A stretch of 64,000 nt of DNA from Candidatus Cloacimonetes bacterium HGW-Cloacimonetes-3 (GTDB taxonomy: Bacteria > Cloacimonadota > Cloacimonadia > Cloacimonadales > Cloacimonadaceae): positions 1 to 64,000 of the forward strand of contig PHBO01000002.1 in the NCBI GenBank assembly GCA_002840645.1, given 5' to 3'. The translations under genes were made by a program, and so were the position numbers. This document shows positions 8,546 to 16,756 of the stretch, in pieces. Positions within the stretch are counted from its first letter, which is position 1, and each line of letters starts with the position of its first letter. Below the pieces are notes generated by a model. That model saw only the letters and a program-made list of their open reading frames with translations, had not been told where the DNA came from and did no database searches.

Positions 8546-9246
8546 GGACAAAGGGGCTGGGCATCAAGATATGCTGTAATTTGAGTGGGATGGTCGAAAA
8601 CCATATCCGCACCGGCATCCAGCAGCTCTTTCTTGGTACGATAGCCCCAGGCAGCACCTATGGCAATCATGCCTGCATTTTTGGCGGTTTTCATGTCCGC
8701 TTCGGAATCACCCACGAAAGCGACGAATTCAGGTTTTACTTTCATACGTGCAGCAAGCTCCAAAGCAGAGGTTGGGTCTGGCTTCAAAGGTGTGCCGGGT
8801 TCTTCTCCGCTATAAATGCCGAAGGGGTTCTTGGTGTGGCGAATCATAGCTCCACGGAAGAAATGACGAATCATCTTCTTTGTGAAGTAATGTGCCTTGT
8901 TGGATAGTATCGCCAGCTTCAACTTTCTGGCTACAGCCAACTGGATAAGGTACAACACACCGGGGTAGATGTTCGTGTGCAGATACCACATTATGTCATA
9001 ATGATCCCAGAATTTCTTGGCTAATGCCTCGATAGTTTTGGCATCCTGGTGCTTTGCCGGTAACACCCGCTTTGCCAGTTCGTTCAACCCACTTCCTACA
9101 AAACCCTTGTAGTCTTCTACTGAATGCTCCGGGTACCCTAACTCTTTTAATGAAAGGTTCATGGCATCGGCGATATCTCCAATACTGTCGATAAGGGTGC
9201 CATCTAAATCGAAGATTACGGCTTTAATTTTGGGTTTCGTGTTCAT
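8542..9246 (-). CDS. gph: HAD-superfamily phosphatase, phosphoglycolate phosphatase type
   Basis: 234 aa. HAD motif I is [10 protein letters not shown] near the start, motif II SNKAH (~118), motif [12 protein letters not shown] (~157) and motif [17 protein letters not shown] (~178-192), with a helical cap between I and II. This layout matches Gph/PGPase enzymes that dephosphorylate 2-phosphoglycolate, though related HADs act on other small phosphates and the sequence alone does not fix the substrate. GGAAG precedes the ATG. The stop overlaps the start of the yjbQ-like gene. Confidence 0.85.
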   Translation of the reverse strand: MNTKPKIKAVIFDLDGTLIDSIGDIADAMNLSLKELGYPEHSVEDYKGFVGSGLNELAKRVLPAKHQDAKTIEALAKKFWDHYDIMWYLHTNIYPGVLYLIQLAVARKLKLAILSNKAHYFTKKMIRHFFRGAMIRHTKNPFGIYSGEEPGTPLKPDPTSALELAARMKVKPEFVAFVGDSEADMKTAKNAGMIAIGAAWGYRTKKELLDAGADMVFDHPTQITAYLDAQPLCP

Positions 9247-9278
9247 GTCTCACTTCCTTTTTCTATATGTATAGCGGT

Positions 9279-10103
9279 TTAGCTGTTAATTTCACCCTCT
9301 GTGATAAGTTTCACATGAGGATAAGGTATCTCGATGTTTTCTTGGTCAAAGCGTTCTTTAATGCTAAGCATTAACGCGTTTTTTAATAACATAACTGATT
9401 CTTTGTTTGTCCACACACCATAATTTATATTTATCCCGGAATCTGCAAAGCTATCCACATGCAGAAGTGGCTCTGGGTCACTTAACGCCAGGGGTTCCTT
9501 GGATGCGATGTCGGCAAGTACGGCAAGCACCTTGGTAAGGTCTTCCTTGTAAGAAACGGAAATACTGATATTAGCCCTGCGGATGGGATAGCGGGTGATG
9601 TTTATCACTTCAGTTTTAATCATAGTTTCGTTTGGTACACGCACATATCTGCCATCGAAGGTCTTTAGCTTAATAGAAAGCAAATCAATGGTTTCTATTA
9701 CCCCAATAGTTGTCCCGATCTGAACCGCGTCTCCGATCACGAATGGTTTTTCAGATATTAGAAAGATACCGCTGATGATATTGGATACACTTGTTTGAGA
9801 TGCAAAACCAATGGCTAAGCCAAACACGCCTGCCGCTCCAAGAAGGGCAGACAATTTGAACCCAAATTCGTTTAACACGCTTACCATCAGGATCAGGATA
9901 CAGACATAATATACAGCTCTAACCACGAGTTGTTCGCTCTGAGGAGACAGGCGGTCAGTCAACAGCTTTCGGACAATTCTCCTGATCAGGCGGATCAAGG
10001 GTATCCCCAGCAGCAGAATAAGAACAACACGGATCACCAAATTCACCCGATCGGGGGTGATATACTCTGCCATTAAAGCAGATACATTAATTCCTGTTAG
10101 CAT
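9279..10103 (-). CDS. Small-conductance mechanosensitive channel (MscS family)
   Basis: 274 aa, close to the classic MscS length. Three N-terminal membrane segments are visible (ITPDRVNLVIRVVLILLLGI; VVRAVYYVCILILMVSVL; the pore helix LSALLGAAGVFGLAIGFASQ), followed by the MscS beta domain (FVIGDAVQIG, GVIETIDLLSIKLKTFDGR, VRVPNETMI) and an alpha/beta cytoplasmic domain. Start at ATG 10103 has GAGGTG five bases before it; the in-frame GTG at 10109 is inside that site. It acts as an osmotic safety valve in the inner membrane by family knowledge. Confidence 0.92.
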   Translation of the reverse strand: MLTGINVSALMAEYITPDRVNLVIRVVLILLLGIPLIRLIRRIVRKLLTDRLSPQSEQLVVRAVYYVCILILMVSVLNEFGFKLSALLGAAGVFGLAIGFASQTSVSNIISGIFLISEKPFVIGDAVQIGTTIGVIETIDLLSIKLKTFDGRYVRVPNETMIKTEVINITRYPIRRANISISVSYKEDLTKVLAVLADIASKEPLALSDPEPLLHVDSFADSGININYGVWTNKESVMLLKNALMLSIKERFDQENIEIPYPHVKLITEGEINS

Positions 10104-10258
10104 CGACACCTCACTATAATAACTTGACTATTCTCTGTATAATATAAACAAATTATGGGCTGTGTCCACTATAATTATCTTGGCATTAAGAATAGTGGCT
10201 TGCAGCTAATCTCCAGATAATACAATTCAAGCTGCAAGATCAATAGCTTACAGAGGCT

Positions 10259-11455
10259 CTACAATTGAATACTGGTACCAATTCCGAGGTAGTTCAGGGG
10301 TTTTATATACAAGTCCGAATCATACATTCTATATTGAACATAGCATTCAGAAAAAGGACTTACAAAATAGCTAAGCTTAGCCTGGTAGTTGTTTACAGCA
10401 TTTCCAAGATGCAAGTAGCTAAGGTTTCCGTAAAAATGATTCAGCAATAGCCATTGCCCCTCGCTAAAAAAGGCGGTCTTCTCCCTTTCAAGGCTGTGTT
10501 TCATGCCTGCACTAAAGAAGGAAGCCTGGGCAACATCATAAGGGAAATGGTACTGAAGATGGCAGCGGATTTGGTTGGATAGTAAATATACTTCGCTCAG
10601 CTTATCATCGGAGCAGCTATTGTTTATCAGGCTGATAAAGCCGTTTACCTGCATGCCTAAGCTCTGTTGATACCTTAGAGTGGTTTGGTACATGTTTCTC
10701 GTGAAATCCGGTAAGCTATCTCCATTGCGGTTAACCCAACTGAAGCTGCCTGCAAATTTGCCGGATGGTATCGGTTGAAGCTCCACATCGGCACCCAAAG
10801 TAGTTGAATTCATGTCATATACTTCGGATGCAGTAAAGTTCGCTTGCTTAACATCCGTGCTGCCGTTTATGCTAAGGTACGGGTACACCTGGTAAGAAAG
10901 CTGCATGCCGTAATAAAGATCATCAAATCCTCGTTCAGGCATCTCGGTGGCATCCATTTCGAAAGTGTCATTATTCCACACGAATTCAGTTGGTGTAGTT
11001 TGTAAATGCTTACCTATTCCATAGGCTGCCACAGAAAGTCCGCCAAAGTTTCCACTAATGTCCATCTGGGCTTGATGCTGAGCCTTGCGGTCAAACTCTA
11101 TCTGATTGTTCCAACTTGGATAAAGCGGTAGTCGTTCCGGGCTGCCGAACAGCAAATTGCGGTATCCGGCACCTATGTTCCAGTGTTTTCGCGTGTATTC
11201 CAGTCCCACGAAATTATGCATCCATTTCTTCTGCGGGAATTCACCCAGTTCTCTATCGGCAGCCTCAAGTTTAGAATTAACAAATAGATGCAAATTGGGC
11301 ACTAAGCTAAGCTTTGCATCCAGTCTTGTCTGGTTTAGTGAGGTTGCTTTTTCGTTACCGGAGACCGTATAGAATCCGCTCTGAATCTGGATTTCAGCAG
11401 CAAGACCAATGCCACAAAGCAGCAACAGGATTAATAGATAGCACTGTTTGGACAT
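10259..11455 (-). CDS. Outer-membrane beta-barrel protein of unknown function
   Basis: 398 aa from the ATG at 11455. A signal peptide (KQCYLLILLLLCGIGLAA) precedes a long series of amphipathic beta strands with aromatic ends, as in porin-like barrels; it ends YLGIGTSIQL. I do not recognise a named family. It is the last gene of a tight operon after lemA and two membrane-bound ferredoxins, overlapping the second ferredoxin by 25 bases, so a shared function with them is likely. Downstream is a 9-bp inverted repeat (10199-10238) with no T-run. Confidence 0.72.
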   Translation of the reverse strand: MSKQCYLLILLLLCGIGLAAEIQIQSGFYTVSGNEKATSLNQTRLDAKLSLVPNLHLFVNSKLEAADRELGEFPQKKWMHNFVGLEYTRKHWNIGAGYRNLLFGSPERLPLYPSWNNQIEFDRKAQHQAQMDISGNFGGLSVAAYGIGKHLQTTPTEFVWNNDTFEMDATEMPERGFDDLYYGMQLSYQVYPYLSINGSTDVKQANFTASEVYDMNSTTLGADVELQPIPSGKFAGSFSWVNRNGDSLPDFTRNMYQTTLRYQQSLGMQVNGFISLINNSCSDDKLSEVYLLSNQIRCHLQYHFPYDVAQASFFSAGMKHSLEREKTAFFSEGQWLLLNHFYGNLSYLHLGNAVNNYQAKLSYFVSPFSECYVQYRMYDSDLYIKPLNYLGIGTSIQL

Positions 11456-11697
11456 ACCGCCACACACATTGCACACTTTGTGCATTTAGTTTGGTCTATA
11501 ACTGCTTTGCCCTGCGTATTATAGTAAATCGCATCATTAGGGCAAACCCTGATACACTCTCCACATCCATTGCAAGAGCTGTGGTCAACTTCGTAGTAAA
11601 GCATAGTTGCACCTGTTGTTAAAGGTGCGCGTTTGCATGCAAACCCTAATAAGATTATCAGCAGGGTAATGATGATCAGGATGTATGAAGCTTTCAT
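11431..11697 (-). CDS. Lipoprotein-type 2[4Fe-4S] ferredoxin
   Basis: 88 aa. The N-terminus is a lipoprotein-like signal (ASYILIIITLLIILLGFAC), with the lipobox cysteine at about residue 21. Two full [4Fe-4S] motifs follow, CNGCGECIRVCP and CTKCAMCVAVCP. The ATG at 11697 overlaps the stop of the upstream ferredoxin gene as ATGA. Anchored outside the inner membrane, it would carry electrons in the periplasm; that placement is inferred from the signal. A longer in-frame reading starting at 11844 is a shadow of the preceding gene. Confidence 0.85.
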   Translation of the reverse strand: MKASYILIIITLLIILLGFACKRAPLTTGATMLYYEVDHSSCNGCGECIRVCPNDAIYYNTQGKAVIDQTKCTKCAMCVAVCPNSAIY

Positions 11698-11936
11698 CTT
11701 GCTGTTTTTATAGCCCGATATGTGCAGGTTCGAACGCAAATCTTGCAATCGATACATAGTTCCGGATCGATGCTTGCCTTTGCTCCATGGATGCTGATTG
11801 CTCCTGTGGGGCATTGGCTTATGCAATCCCCACATCCCACACATAAATTACGTTGAACTACAGGTTTATCCAGTATTATGGCAGCCAAAGTCATAACGGA
11901 TAAGGCTATCAAAATACAGATTAGGAGGGTCTTCAT
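11694..11936 (-). CDS. Membrane-anchored 2[4Fe-4S] ferredoxin
   Basis: 80 aa. A single N-terminal hydrophobic segment (LLICILIALSVMTLAAIIL) is followed at once by two [4Fe-4S] binding motifs, CVGCGDCISQCP and CIDCKICVRTC. Its ATG directly follows the lemA stop codon (TAAATG). A paralogue with a lipobox follows in the same operon. The segment could be an uncleaved anchor or a signal peptide; no lipobox cysteine is present. Confidence 0.85.
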   Translation of the reverse strand: MKTLLICILIALSVMTLAAIILDKPVVQRNLCVGCGDCISQCPTGAISIHGAKASIDPELCIDCKICVRTCTYRAIKTAR

Positions 11937-12536
11937 TTATTCGAATTCTACCTTGGGAGCATTTTGAGCAGCAGTATCGGCTTGGAAGAATTGGAAAGCT
12001 TTCACATTGATGAAGTTGGCTATAACGTTGTTTGGGAAGGTAACGATTAGCTGATTGAAAAGCTTGGCACTATCGTTATAACGCATTCTTTCGGTTCTGA
12101 TGCGGTTTTCTATCCCTTCTAACTGCGCCTGAAACTGCAAGAAGTTTTGATTTGATTTTAGTTCGGGATAGCGTTCCACCACAACCATCAAACGTGATAA
12201 TGCACTACTAAGTCCAGCCTGGTTTGCCTGGAAGTTTTGGAAAGCCTGTGGATCGGTTAAAGCTTCGGGAGGAAGGTTCACGCTGCCGCCCATTTTGGCA
12301 CGGGCTTCGGTTACCTGGGTTAGAGTTGATTTTTCGAAGTTAGCTGCACCCTGCACGGTTTGAACAAGATTTGGCACTAAATCGAAACGAGTTTGATATA
12401 CATTCTGAACCTGTGCCCAAGCGTTTTCTACGCTAACTTTTTCTTTCTGAATTGTGTTGTATCGTCCTATAAACCATCCTGCTGCCATAATAACAAGCAG
12501 AACTACAACGAGTAAGGCGATCAGTCCTTTTTTCAT
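11937..12536 (-). CDS. lemA: LemA family protein
   Basis: 199 aa, normal LemA length. One N-terminal membrane helix (GLIALLVVVLLVIMAAGWFIG) and a four-helix-bundle domain with the family signatures ENAWAQVQNVYQTRFDLVPNLV split here as ENAWAQVQNVY and RFDLVPNLV, YPELKSNQNFLQFQAQLEG, and FNQLIVTFP with ANFINVKAFQFF. The ATG at 12536 has GGGAG at a good distance. LemA proteins are membrane proteins of poorly known function, often next to TPM-domain proteins. Here the partners are two ferredoxins and a beta-barrel protein, which is unusual. Confidence 0.92.
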   Translation of the reverse strand: MKKGLIALLVVVLLVIMAAGWFIGRYNTIQKEKVSVENAWAQVQNVYQTRFDLVPNLVQTVQGAANFEKSTLTQVTEARAKMGGSVNLPPEALTDPQAFQNFQANQAGLSSALSRLMVVVERYPELKSNQNFLQFQAQLEGIENRIRTERMRYNDSAKLFNQLIVTFPNNVIANFINVKAFQFFQADTAAQNAPKVEFE

Positions 12537-13025
12537 TTTAACTCCCAAGTTGATTTAGGAGCATTTGAAATAGATGTGATATATTGTCCAGAAGTTTTTT
12601 ATATCAGCTTCTCATTCCTTCTTCTGTCTTTACATGCAAGGGAGCTAAGTGCAATTATGATAATCAGTTTGTCCGATATCGGTGTTTGTAAATATTTTCA
12701 ATGGTATTGGTTTATCTCGCAAGTAAATCTGCTTGCTCTGTGATACAAAAGTACTCCGGGGAGTAAGCATTTTGCACAGCATTTAGGATGAAGCTTACTG
12801 TCTTCTTGCATTGTCTAAACCTGTAAACTTCGGGTAACCCTCCCATAACCCTCCCGTATCGCGATACGGGAGGGTTATGGGAAAGTTATGCGCTGCAAGC
12901 AGAAAGCCTATAGTGTCTTATCAGGGAAAAAGTGGCTATGCGGAGTGGTCTCTGGCGCACACGCGGTGTGTACGGATACGTAACAGCACACGCCTCGCGT
13001 GCCGGAGATAGAGAAAAATTTAATA
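12537..13025. other. Intergenic stretch with palindromes
   Basis: No gene is supported in these ~490 bases. They contain the 40-bp palindrome at 12842-12881 and, at about 12945-13010, an imperfect inverted repeat built from GCGCACACGCGGTGTGT and a partner containing GCACACGCCTCGCGTGC. A related GCACAC/GTGTGC hairpin occurs at 457-473. Confidence 0.6.
12842..12881. repeat. 40-bp perfect palindrome
   Basis: The left arm CCCATAACCCTCCCGTATCG is followed directly by its exact reverse complement, with no loop. The left half contains a second copy of the TAACCCTCCC motif that also occurs just upstream (12834-12843). A site this long and perfect is not expected by chance. Confidence 0.9.
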
Positions 13026-14318
13026 CTATGGAGTTTTAGATAGCTTTAACAGAGGCACATCCAGCCAGTATCTGCCAACTGGTTTGCTTTGGATGATTAT
13101 TGTGGGGGAGTTGGACTTGTTATTTACAACTTTTGTACGGGGGGAAACATACAGGGTATCCGAAAACAACGCAGGCAGGCTAAACAGCAGTTCGCCCTTG
13201 CCGATGCTGAGGTGAGTTTGCAGTACTCTAAGTGTATCTACAGAAACGTTTGCCTCACAAACAAGCTCTGTAAAGAAGCCCTGCTGTTGTTGGGTAAGAG
13301 TAAAACCTTTGTTATTGTAACTATGTATGCTTTTCAGCTTACTTCCGGGAAAGCCAAAGCCGTTCGCCCGGTAATCGAGGAGGGAACTATCTCTAAGGCT
13401 AATGCGCACTACCGCATTACTAAAATTCAATTCCAGGCTTTGGTTGGTTCCATTTCCCAGTTGGCTACTAATCTTATACTCCTGATTGGCAGAATAGGGA
13501 GTGGCAAGCATCACACCAATAGTTATCAATAGTCCTAAAAGAGCTAACAATAGCTTTTGCAAGGGCTTTAACTTGCGCTGCATTGATTCATCAGAAGGTA
13601 CAAAGAACAGGTTCCGGTGCAAAGCTAATGCCCTGAAAAGCAGGAATGAACTTAGATATACCAGTGTTCCAGCCCAGAGGACATCACTGGCAAAGTGCCC
13701 TCCCTGACCCATGCGAATCCAGCCGATTATCAAACCCCAAACCAAGGCGGCAACAAGAGTAAGATTGGCAAGATTAGCTCTGTGTTTGCGGAGCACAAAA
13801 GCCAGCGCAAAAAAGTAGAATCCCATGGTAGCATGTCCACAGGGAAAGGATTTGCCGGGACTGGTGGCATCAACTGTCAACAGAGCTTCGTATGCGTGTT
13901 CGCCACCATACTGCACAAGCTCTCTTGGGCGCGGTCTGCCCCAGTTGTCCTTTAAAAGGCTATTCACCAGAATGCCGGGACCCACAACCATCGCTAACAC
14001 AAGGAAAATAAATATCTTACGGTGGGGTAGAAAGCGTGGCTTGCTATAACACAGTACGAACCCCACCAATGCACCAAGGCTTAGTATCAGGGCGGGGATA
14101 TTGCTGTAATGGTAGATAAACAAGGCAAGGGGAGAGCTGTTAAACGCCCATCCGCTAATGGGATCGTAATAACGGCTTTGGAGGGTTAGATCGAGGTTTG
14201 TAAGGCGGAATATAACTGTTCCGATAGTCAGTATCAACATCGGCAGGATAAAATCCGGAGATAAAAGGAAATGACGGCTTTTGGGAGCCGTCATTTCTGT
14301 ATTACTGGGTCTTATCAT
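13026..14318 (-). CDS. PAP2-family membrane phosphatase with extra C-terminal domain
   Basis: 430 aa. The first ~245 residues are a six-helix PAP2 (type 2 phosphatidic acid phosphatase) domain with the three-part signature K-x6-RPR (KDNWGRPRPRE), PCGHATMGF and GWIRMGQGGHFASDV. Substrates of this family include undecaprenyl pyrophosphate and phosphatidylglycerophosphate; the substrate here is open. Residues ~265-430 follow another membrane segment and look like a beta-rich extracytoplasmic domain of unknown role. The ATG at 14318 overlaps the rpsA stop (TAATG). A strong hairpin lies over codons ~8-17; a later start (for example 14240) cannot be excluded. Confidence 0.85.
   Translation of the reverse strand: MIRPSNTEMTAPKSRHFLLSPDFILPMLILTIGTVIFRLTNLDLTLQSRYYDPISGWAFNSSPLALFIYHYSNIPALILSLGALVGFVLCYSKPRFLPHRKIFIFLVLAMVVGPGILVNSLLKDNWGRPRPRELVQYGGEHAYEALLTVDATSPGKSFPCGHATMGFYFFALAFVLRKHRANLANLTLVAALVWGLIIGWIRMGQGGHFASDVLWAGTLVYLSSFLLFRALALHRNLFFVPSDESMQRKLKPLQKLLLALLGLLITIGVMLATPYSANQEYKISSQLGNGTNQSLELNFSNAVVRISLRDSSLLDYRANGFGFPGSKLKSIHSYNNKGFTLTQQQQGFFTELVCEANVSVDTLRVLQTHLSIGKGELLFSLPALFSDTLYVSPRTKVVNNKSNSPTIIIQSKPVGRYWLDVPLLKLSKTP
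14262..14296 (-). terminator. Terminator-like hairpin inside the 5' end of the PAP2 gene
   Basis: Perfect 11-bp stem AAATGACGGCT/AGCCGTCATTT with a six-base loop. Read leftward it is followed by TTCCTTTTAT. It sits 22 bases after the rpsA stop codon but within the first 17 codons of the overlapping PAP2 frame. Confidence 0.65.
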
Positions 14319-16756
14319 TATTCGGGTTTTGGTTCTTCTGTTTCTTCAGGTACAGGTATTTCTTCAATTTCTACTTCTTCAGCTTCTTCAGCTTCAGGAG
14401 CGGGTACTTCTTCTACCTGTATTACGGGAGTCTCCTCAACTGCGGGAATCTCTTCCACAACGGGAGTCTCCTCAACTGCGGGAATCTCTTCCGCAACCGG
14501 GGTTTCTTCCACTACGGGTGCTTCCTCAGCAACTGGAATCTCTTCCGCAACCGGGGTTTCCTCCACTACGGGTGCTTCCTCAGCAACTGGAATCTCTTCC
14601 ATTACCGGGGTTTCTTCCACTACAGGCATTTCAGTGGCAGGTTCCGTATCTTCAACAGCAGCTTCAGATTCAGCAGCAGCTGCGGCAGCGGCTTCAGCGT
14701 CACTCTCTTCTTTGCTCTCTGCCAGCTGTCTGTCGCGGGCTTCTTTCTCTTGTTTCTTTTTCTGTTGCTTAGCTGCCTTTTCGCGCATGAACTGCTCGTG
14801 GATAGCGATGTATTCTTCCTGCAATCTGGGATCGCGAGAGAAGAAGAAAGCCTTCACGGAAAGTATCAGGCGGCGGTTTTCCATATCCAGTTCGATTACT
14901 TTTAAGGGTAATTCTTCACCCACATGGAATGCATCTTCGCTATGCTCAAGTTTTGGAAGCGCAAGATGAGAGATAGGAATAAATCCTTCCACAACGTCAT
15001 TACCCATGGGAACATCAACCAACAAGCCTTTGGGGATGAGCTTACTAATCTTACCCTTAACTTCAGTATTGACAGGTAAAACAGTGCTAAGGCTTTCCCA
15101 AGGATCGGGAACAAGCTGTTTCACACCCAGTGCTATGCGGTGCTGTGCACGGTCTATGGATAGGATTATGGCTTCTACATCCTGATTTTTGCGATACACT
15201 TCTCTGGGATGGTAGATGCGCTTTGTCCAGCTGATGTCGGAAATATGCACCAAACCATCGATACCTTCCTCGATCTCCACAAAAGCACCAAAAGCTGTGA
15301 GGCTTTTAACTTTGCGGGTAAGGACTGTGCCCATGGGGTAGCGATCTTCAATAGTAAGCCAGGGATTGGCATCCATTTGTTTCATACCCAGGGAGATGCG
15401 TTTGTTTTCTTTATCCAGTTCAAGGACGATAGCACTTATAGTATCGCCAACTTTAAGTATCTTGCGGGCATCGGCTATCTTCTTAGTCCAGCTCATTTCA
15501 GAGATGTGAACAAGACCTTCCACGCCGGGTTCGATCTCCACAAAGGCACCAAAAGACTTCACGCTTACCACCTTACCGGTGATGCGGGTGCCTTCGGGAT
15601 TCTTTAACTCGATGGTTTCCCATGGATGAGGAACAAGTTGCTTCAAACCGAGGGATATCTTATTGGTTTCGGGATCGAAGTTGATAACCTTAACCTTAAC
15701 TTTATCACCAATTTGCAGCATTTCGGAAGGGTGGGATATCTTACCCCAACTCATGTCGGTAAGATGGAGTAATCCATCGATACCGCCAAGGTCTATAAAG
15801 GCACCATACTGAGTTATATTCTTCACTTCACCGTCTAATTCGGAATCTATCTCAAGCTTTTCAAGAAGCTCTGCGCGTTTAACCGCAGCTTCTTCTTCCA
15901 ATACTTGACGACGGGAGAGGATGATGTTGCGATGTTCTTCATCAACGTTAACTACCTTAAAAGCAAGTTCCTTGCCGATGAATTGATCAAGATTCGGAAT
16001 TGGTTTAAGGGACATCTGTGAGCCGGGTAAAAAGCCTTCGATTCCCAGAATATCCACTATCATACCACCTTTCACACGACGGCGTATCACACCAGAAATG
16101 TTTGTGCCATCAGCAAAGGTATTCTTGATACGTTCGATATTGAGGTTGTAATCTGCTTTCTTTTTGGATAGCAGTAACTTGCCTTCGCCATTCTCGATCT
16201 CGTTGATAAATACCTTCACTACGGTATTGCGTTCAGGCACACCGCTGTAAGCAAATTCGGAAATGGGAATAACGCCTTCGGATTTGAAGCCGATATCCAC
16301 ACGCACTTCCTTGTCGGAAATATCCACGATCGTCCCTTCGATAATCTCACCCTTTTTGAAGTTAGAGAACGATTCTTCATACATAGACAGCATGGCTTCG
16401 TGCTCTTTTTCATCCTGGGAAAGCTCTTTCTTGGGGGCTTCCGGTTTGGGAATCACTACAGGCTCTGCAACAACTGGTTCTTCAATTACTGGTGCAGGTT
16501 CGTCGGTGATAACGGGTTCTTCCTCGGGGGGAGTTTCTTCGGGTTCTGGAATCACTGTTTCAGTTTCTAAAACAGGAGTTTCCTCGATACTTTCTACTTC
16601 ATGTTCGGTAGCGGCAATTGAAGGCTCAACGGGAGTTTCATCACCTTCAACTGTTGATTTTGACGTCGCGTCGGCTCCGCTCTCCAGACCGGTTTCCACT
16701 ACTGGCTCCGTTTCCTTAACTTCAGGCTCGACAGTGTTTTGATCATGGTTTAACAT
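14318..16756 (-). CDS. rpsA: Ribosomal protein S1 with acidic repeat extensions
   Basis: 812 aa; typical S1 is about 550-570. Residues ~130-660 carry six S1 (OB-fold) RNA-binding domains, seen as repeated G-x-V followed by hallmark segments such as [42 protein letters not shown] (partly quoted) and [10 protein letters not shown]. Both ends are extended: an N-terminal ~125-residue acidic P/E/V/T-rich region, and a C-terminal ~130 residues of (A/V)EE(T/I/A)PV repeats after an alanine run. S1 recruits mRNA to the 30S subunit. AAGGAGG precedes the ATG, which overlaps the stop of cmk-ispH. The gene order cmk/ispH-rpsA is also found in other bacteria. Confidence 0.93.
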   Translation of the reverse strand: MLNHDQNTVEPEVKETEPVVETGLESGADATSKSTVEGDETPVEPSIAATEHEVESIEETPVLETETVIPEPEETPPEEEPVITDEPAPVIEEPVVAEPVVIPKPEAPKKELSQDEKEHEAMLSMYEESFSNFKKGEIIEGTIVDISDKEVRVDIGFKSEGVIPISEFAYSGVPERNTVVKVFINEIENGEGKLLLSKKKADYNLNIERIKNTFADGTNISGVIRRRVKGGMIVDILGIEGFLPGSQMSLKPIPNLDQFIGKELAFKVVNVDEEHRNIILSRRQVLEEEAAVKRAELLEKLEIDSELDGEVKNITQYGAFIDLGGIDGLLHLTDMSWGKISHPSEMLQIGDKVKVKVINFDPETNKISLGLKQLVPHPWETIELKNPEGTRITGKVVSVKSFGAFVEIEPGVEGLVHISEMSWTKKIADARKILKVGDTISAIVLELDKENKRISLGMKQMDANPWLTIEDRYPMGTVLTRKVKSLTAFGAFVEIEEGIDGLVHISDISWTKRIYHPREVYRKNQDVEAIILSIDRAQHRIALGVKQLVPDPWESLSTVLPVNTEVKGKISKLIPKGLLVDVPMGNDVVEGFIPISHLALPKLEHSEDAFHVGEELPLKVIELDMENRRLILSVKAFFFSRDPRLQEEYIAIHEQFMREKAAKQQKKKQEKEARDRQLAESKEESDAEAAAAAAAESEAAVEDTEPATEMPVVEETPVMEEIPVAEEAPVVEETPVAEEIPVAEEAPVVEETPVAEEIPAVEETPVVEEIPAVEETPVIQVEEVPAPEAEEAEEVEIEEIPVPEETEEPKPE
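14340..14640. repeat. Degenerate tandem repeats encoding the acidic S1 tail
   Basis: DNA repeats in units of 18 bases and multiples; the block containing GCAACTGGAATCTCTTCC recurs about 72 bases apart. It encodes (A/V)EE(T/I/A)PV repeats, so copy number could vary between strains by slippage. Confidence 0.75.

Noticed and set aside
10199-10238. CTTGCAGCT/AGCTGCAAG inverted repeat as terminator of the barrel gene
   Set aside because: Loop of 22 bases and no T-run; kept only as a note.
11698-11844. N-terminal extension of the second ferredoxin to 137 aa
   Set aside because: It is the out-of-frame shadow of the first ferredoxin; the start at 11697 has the ATGA coupling, signal peptide and lipobox.
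14271-14969. Long serine/threonine-rich frame on the + strand opposite rpsA
   Set aside because: Mirror image of the acidic repeat of S1; no start signal; rpsA is certain.
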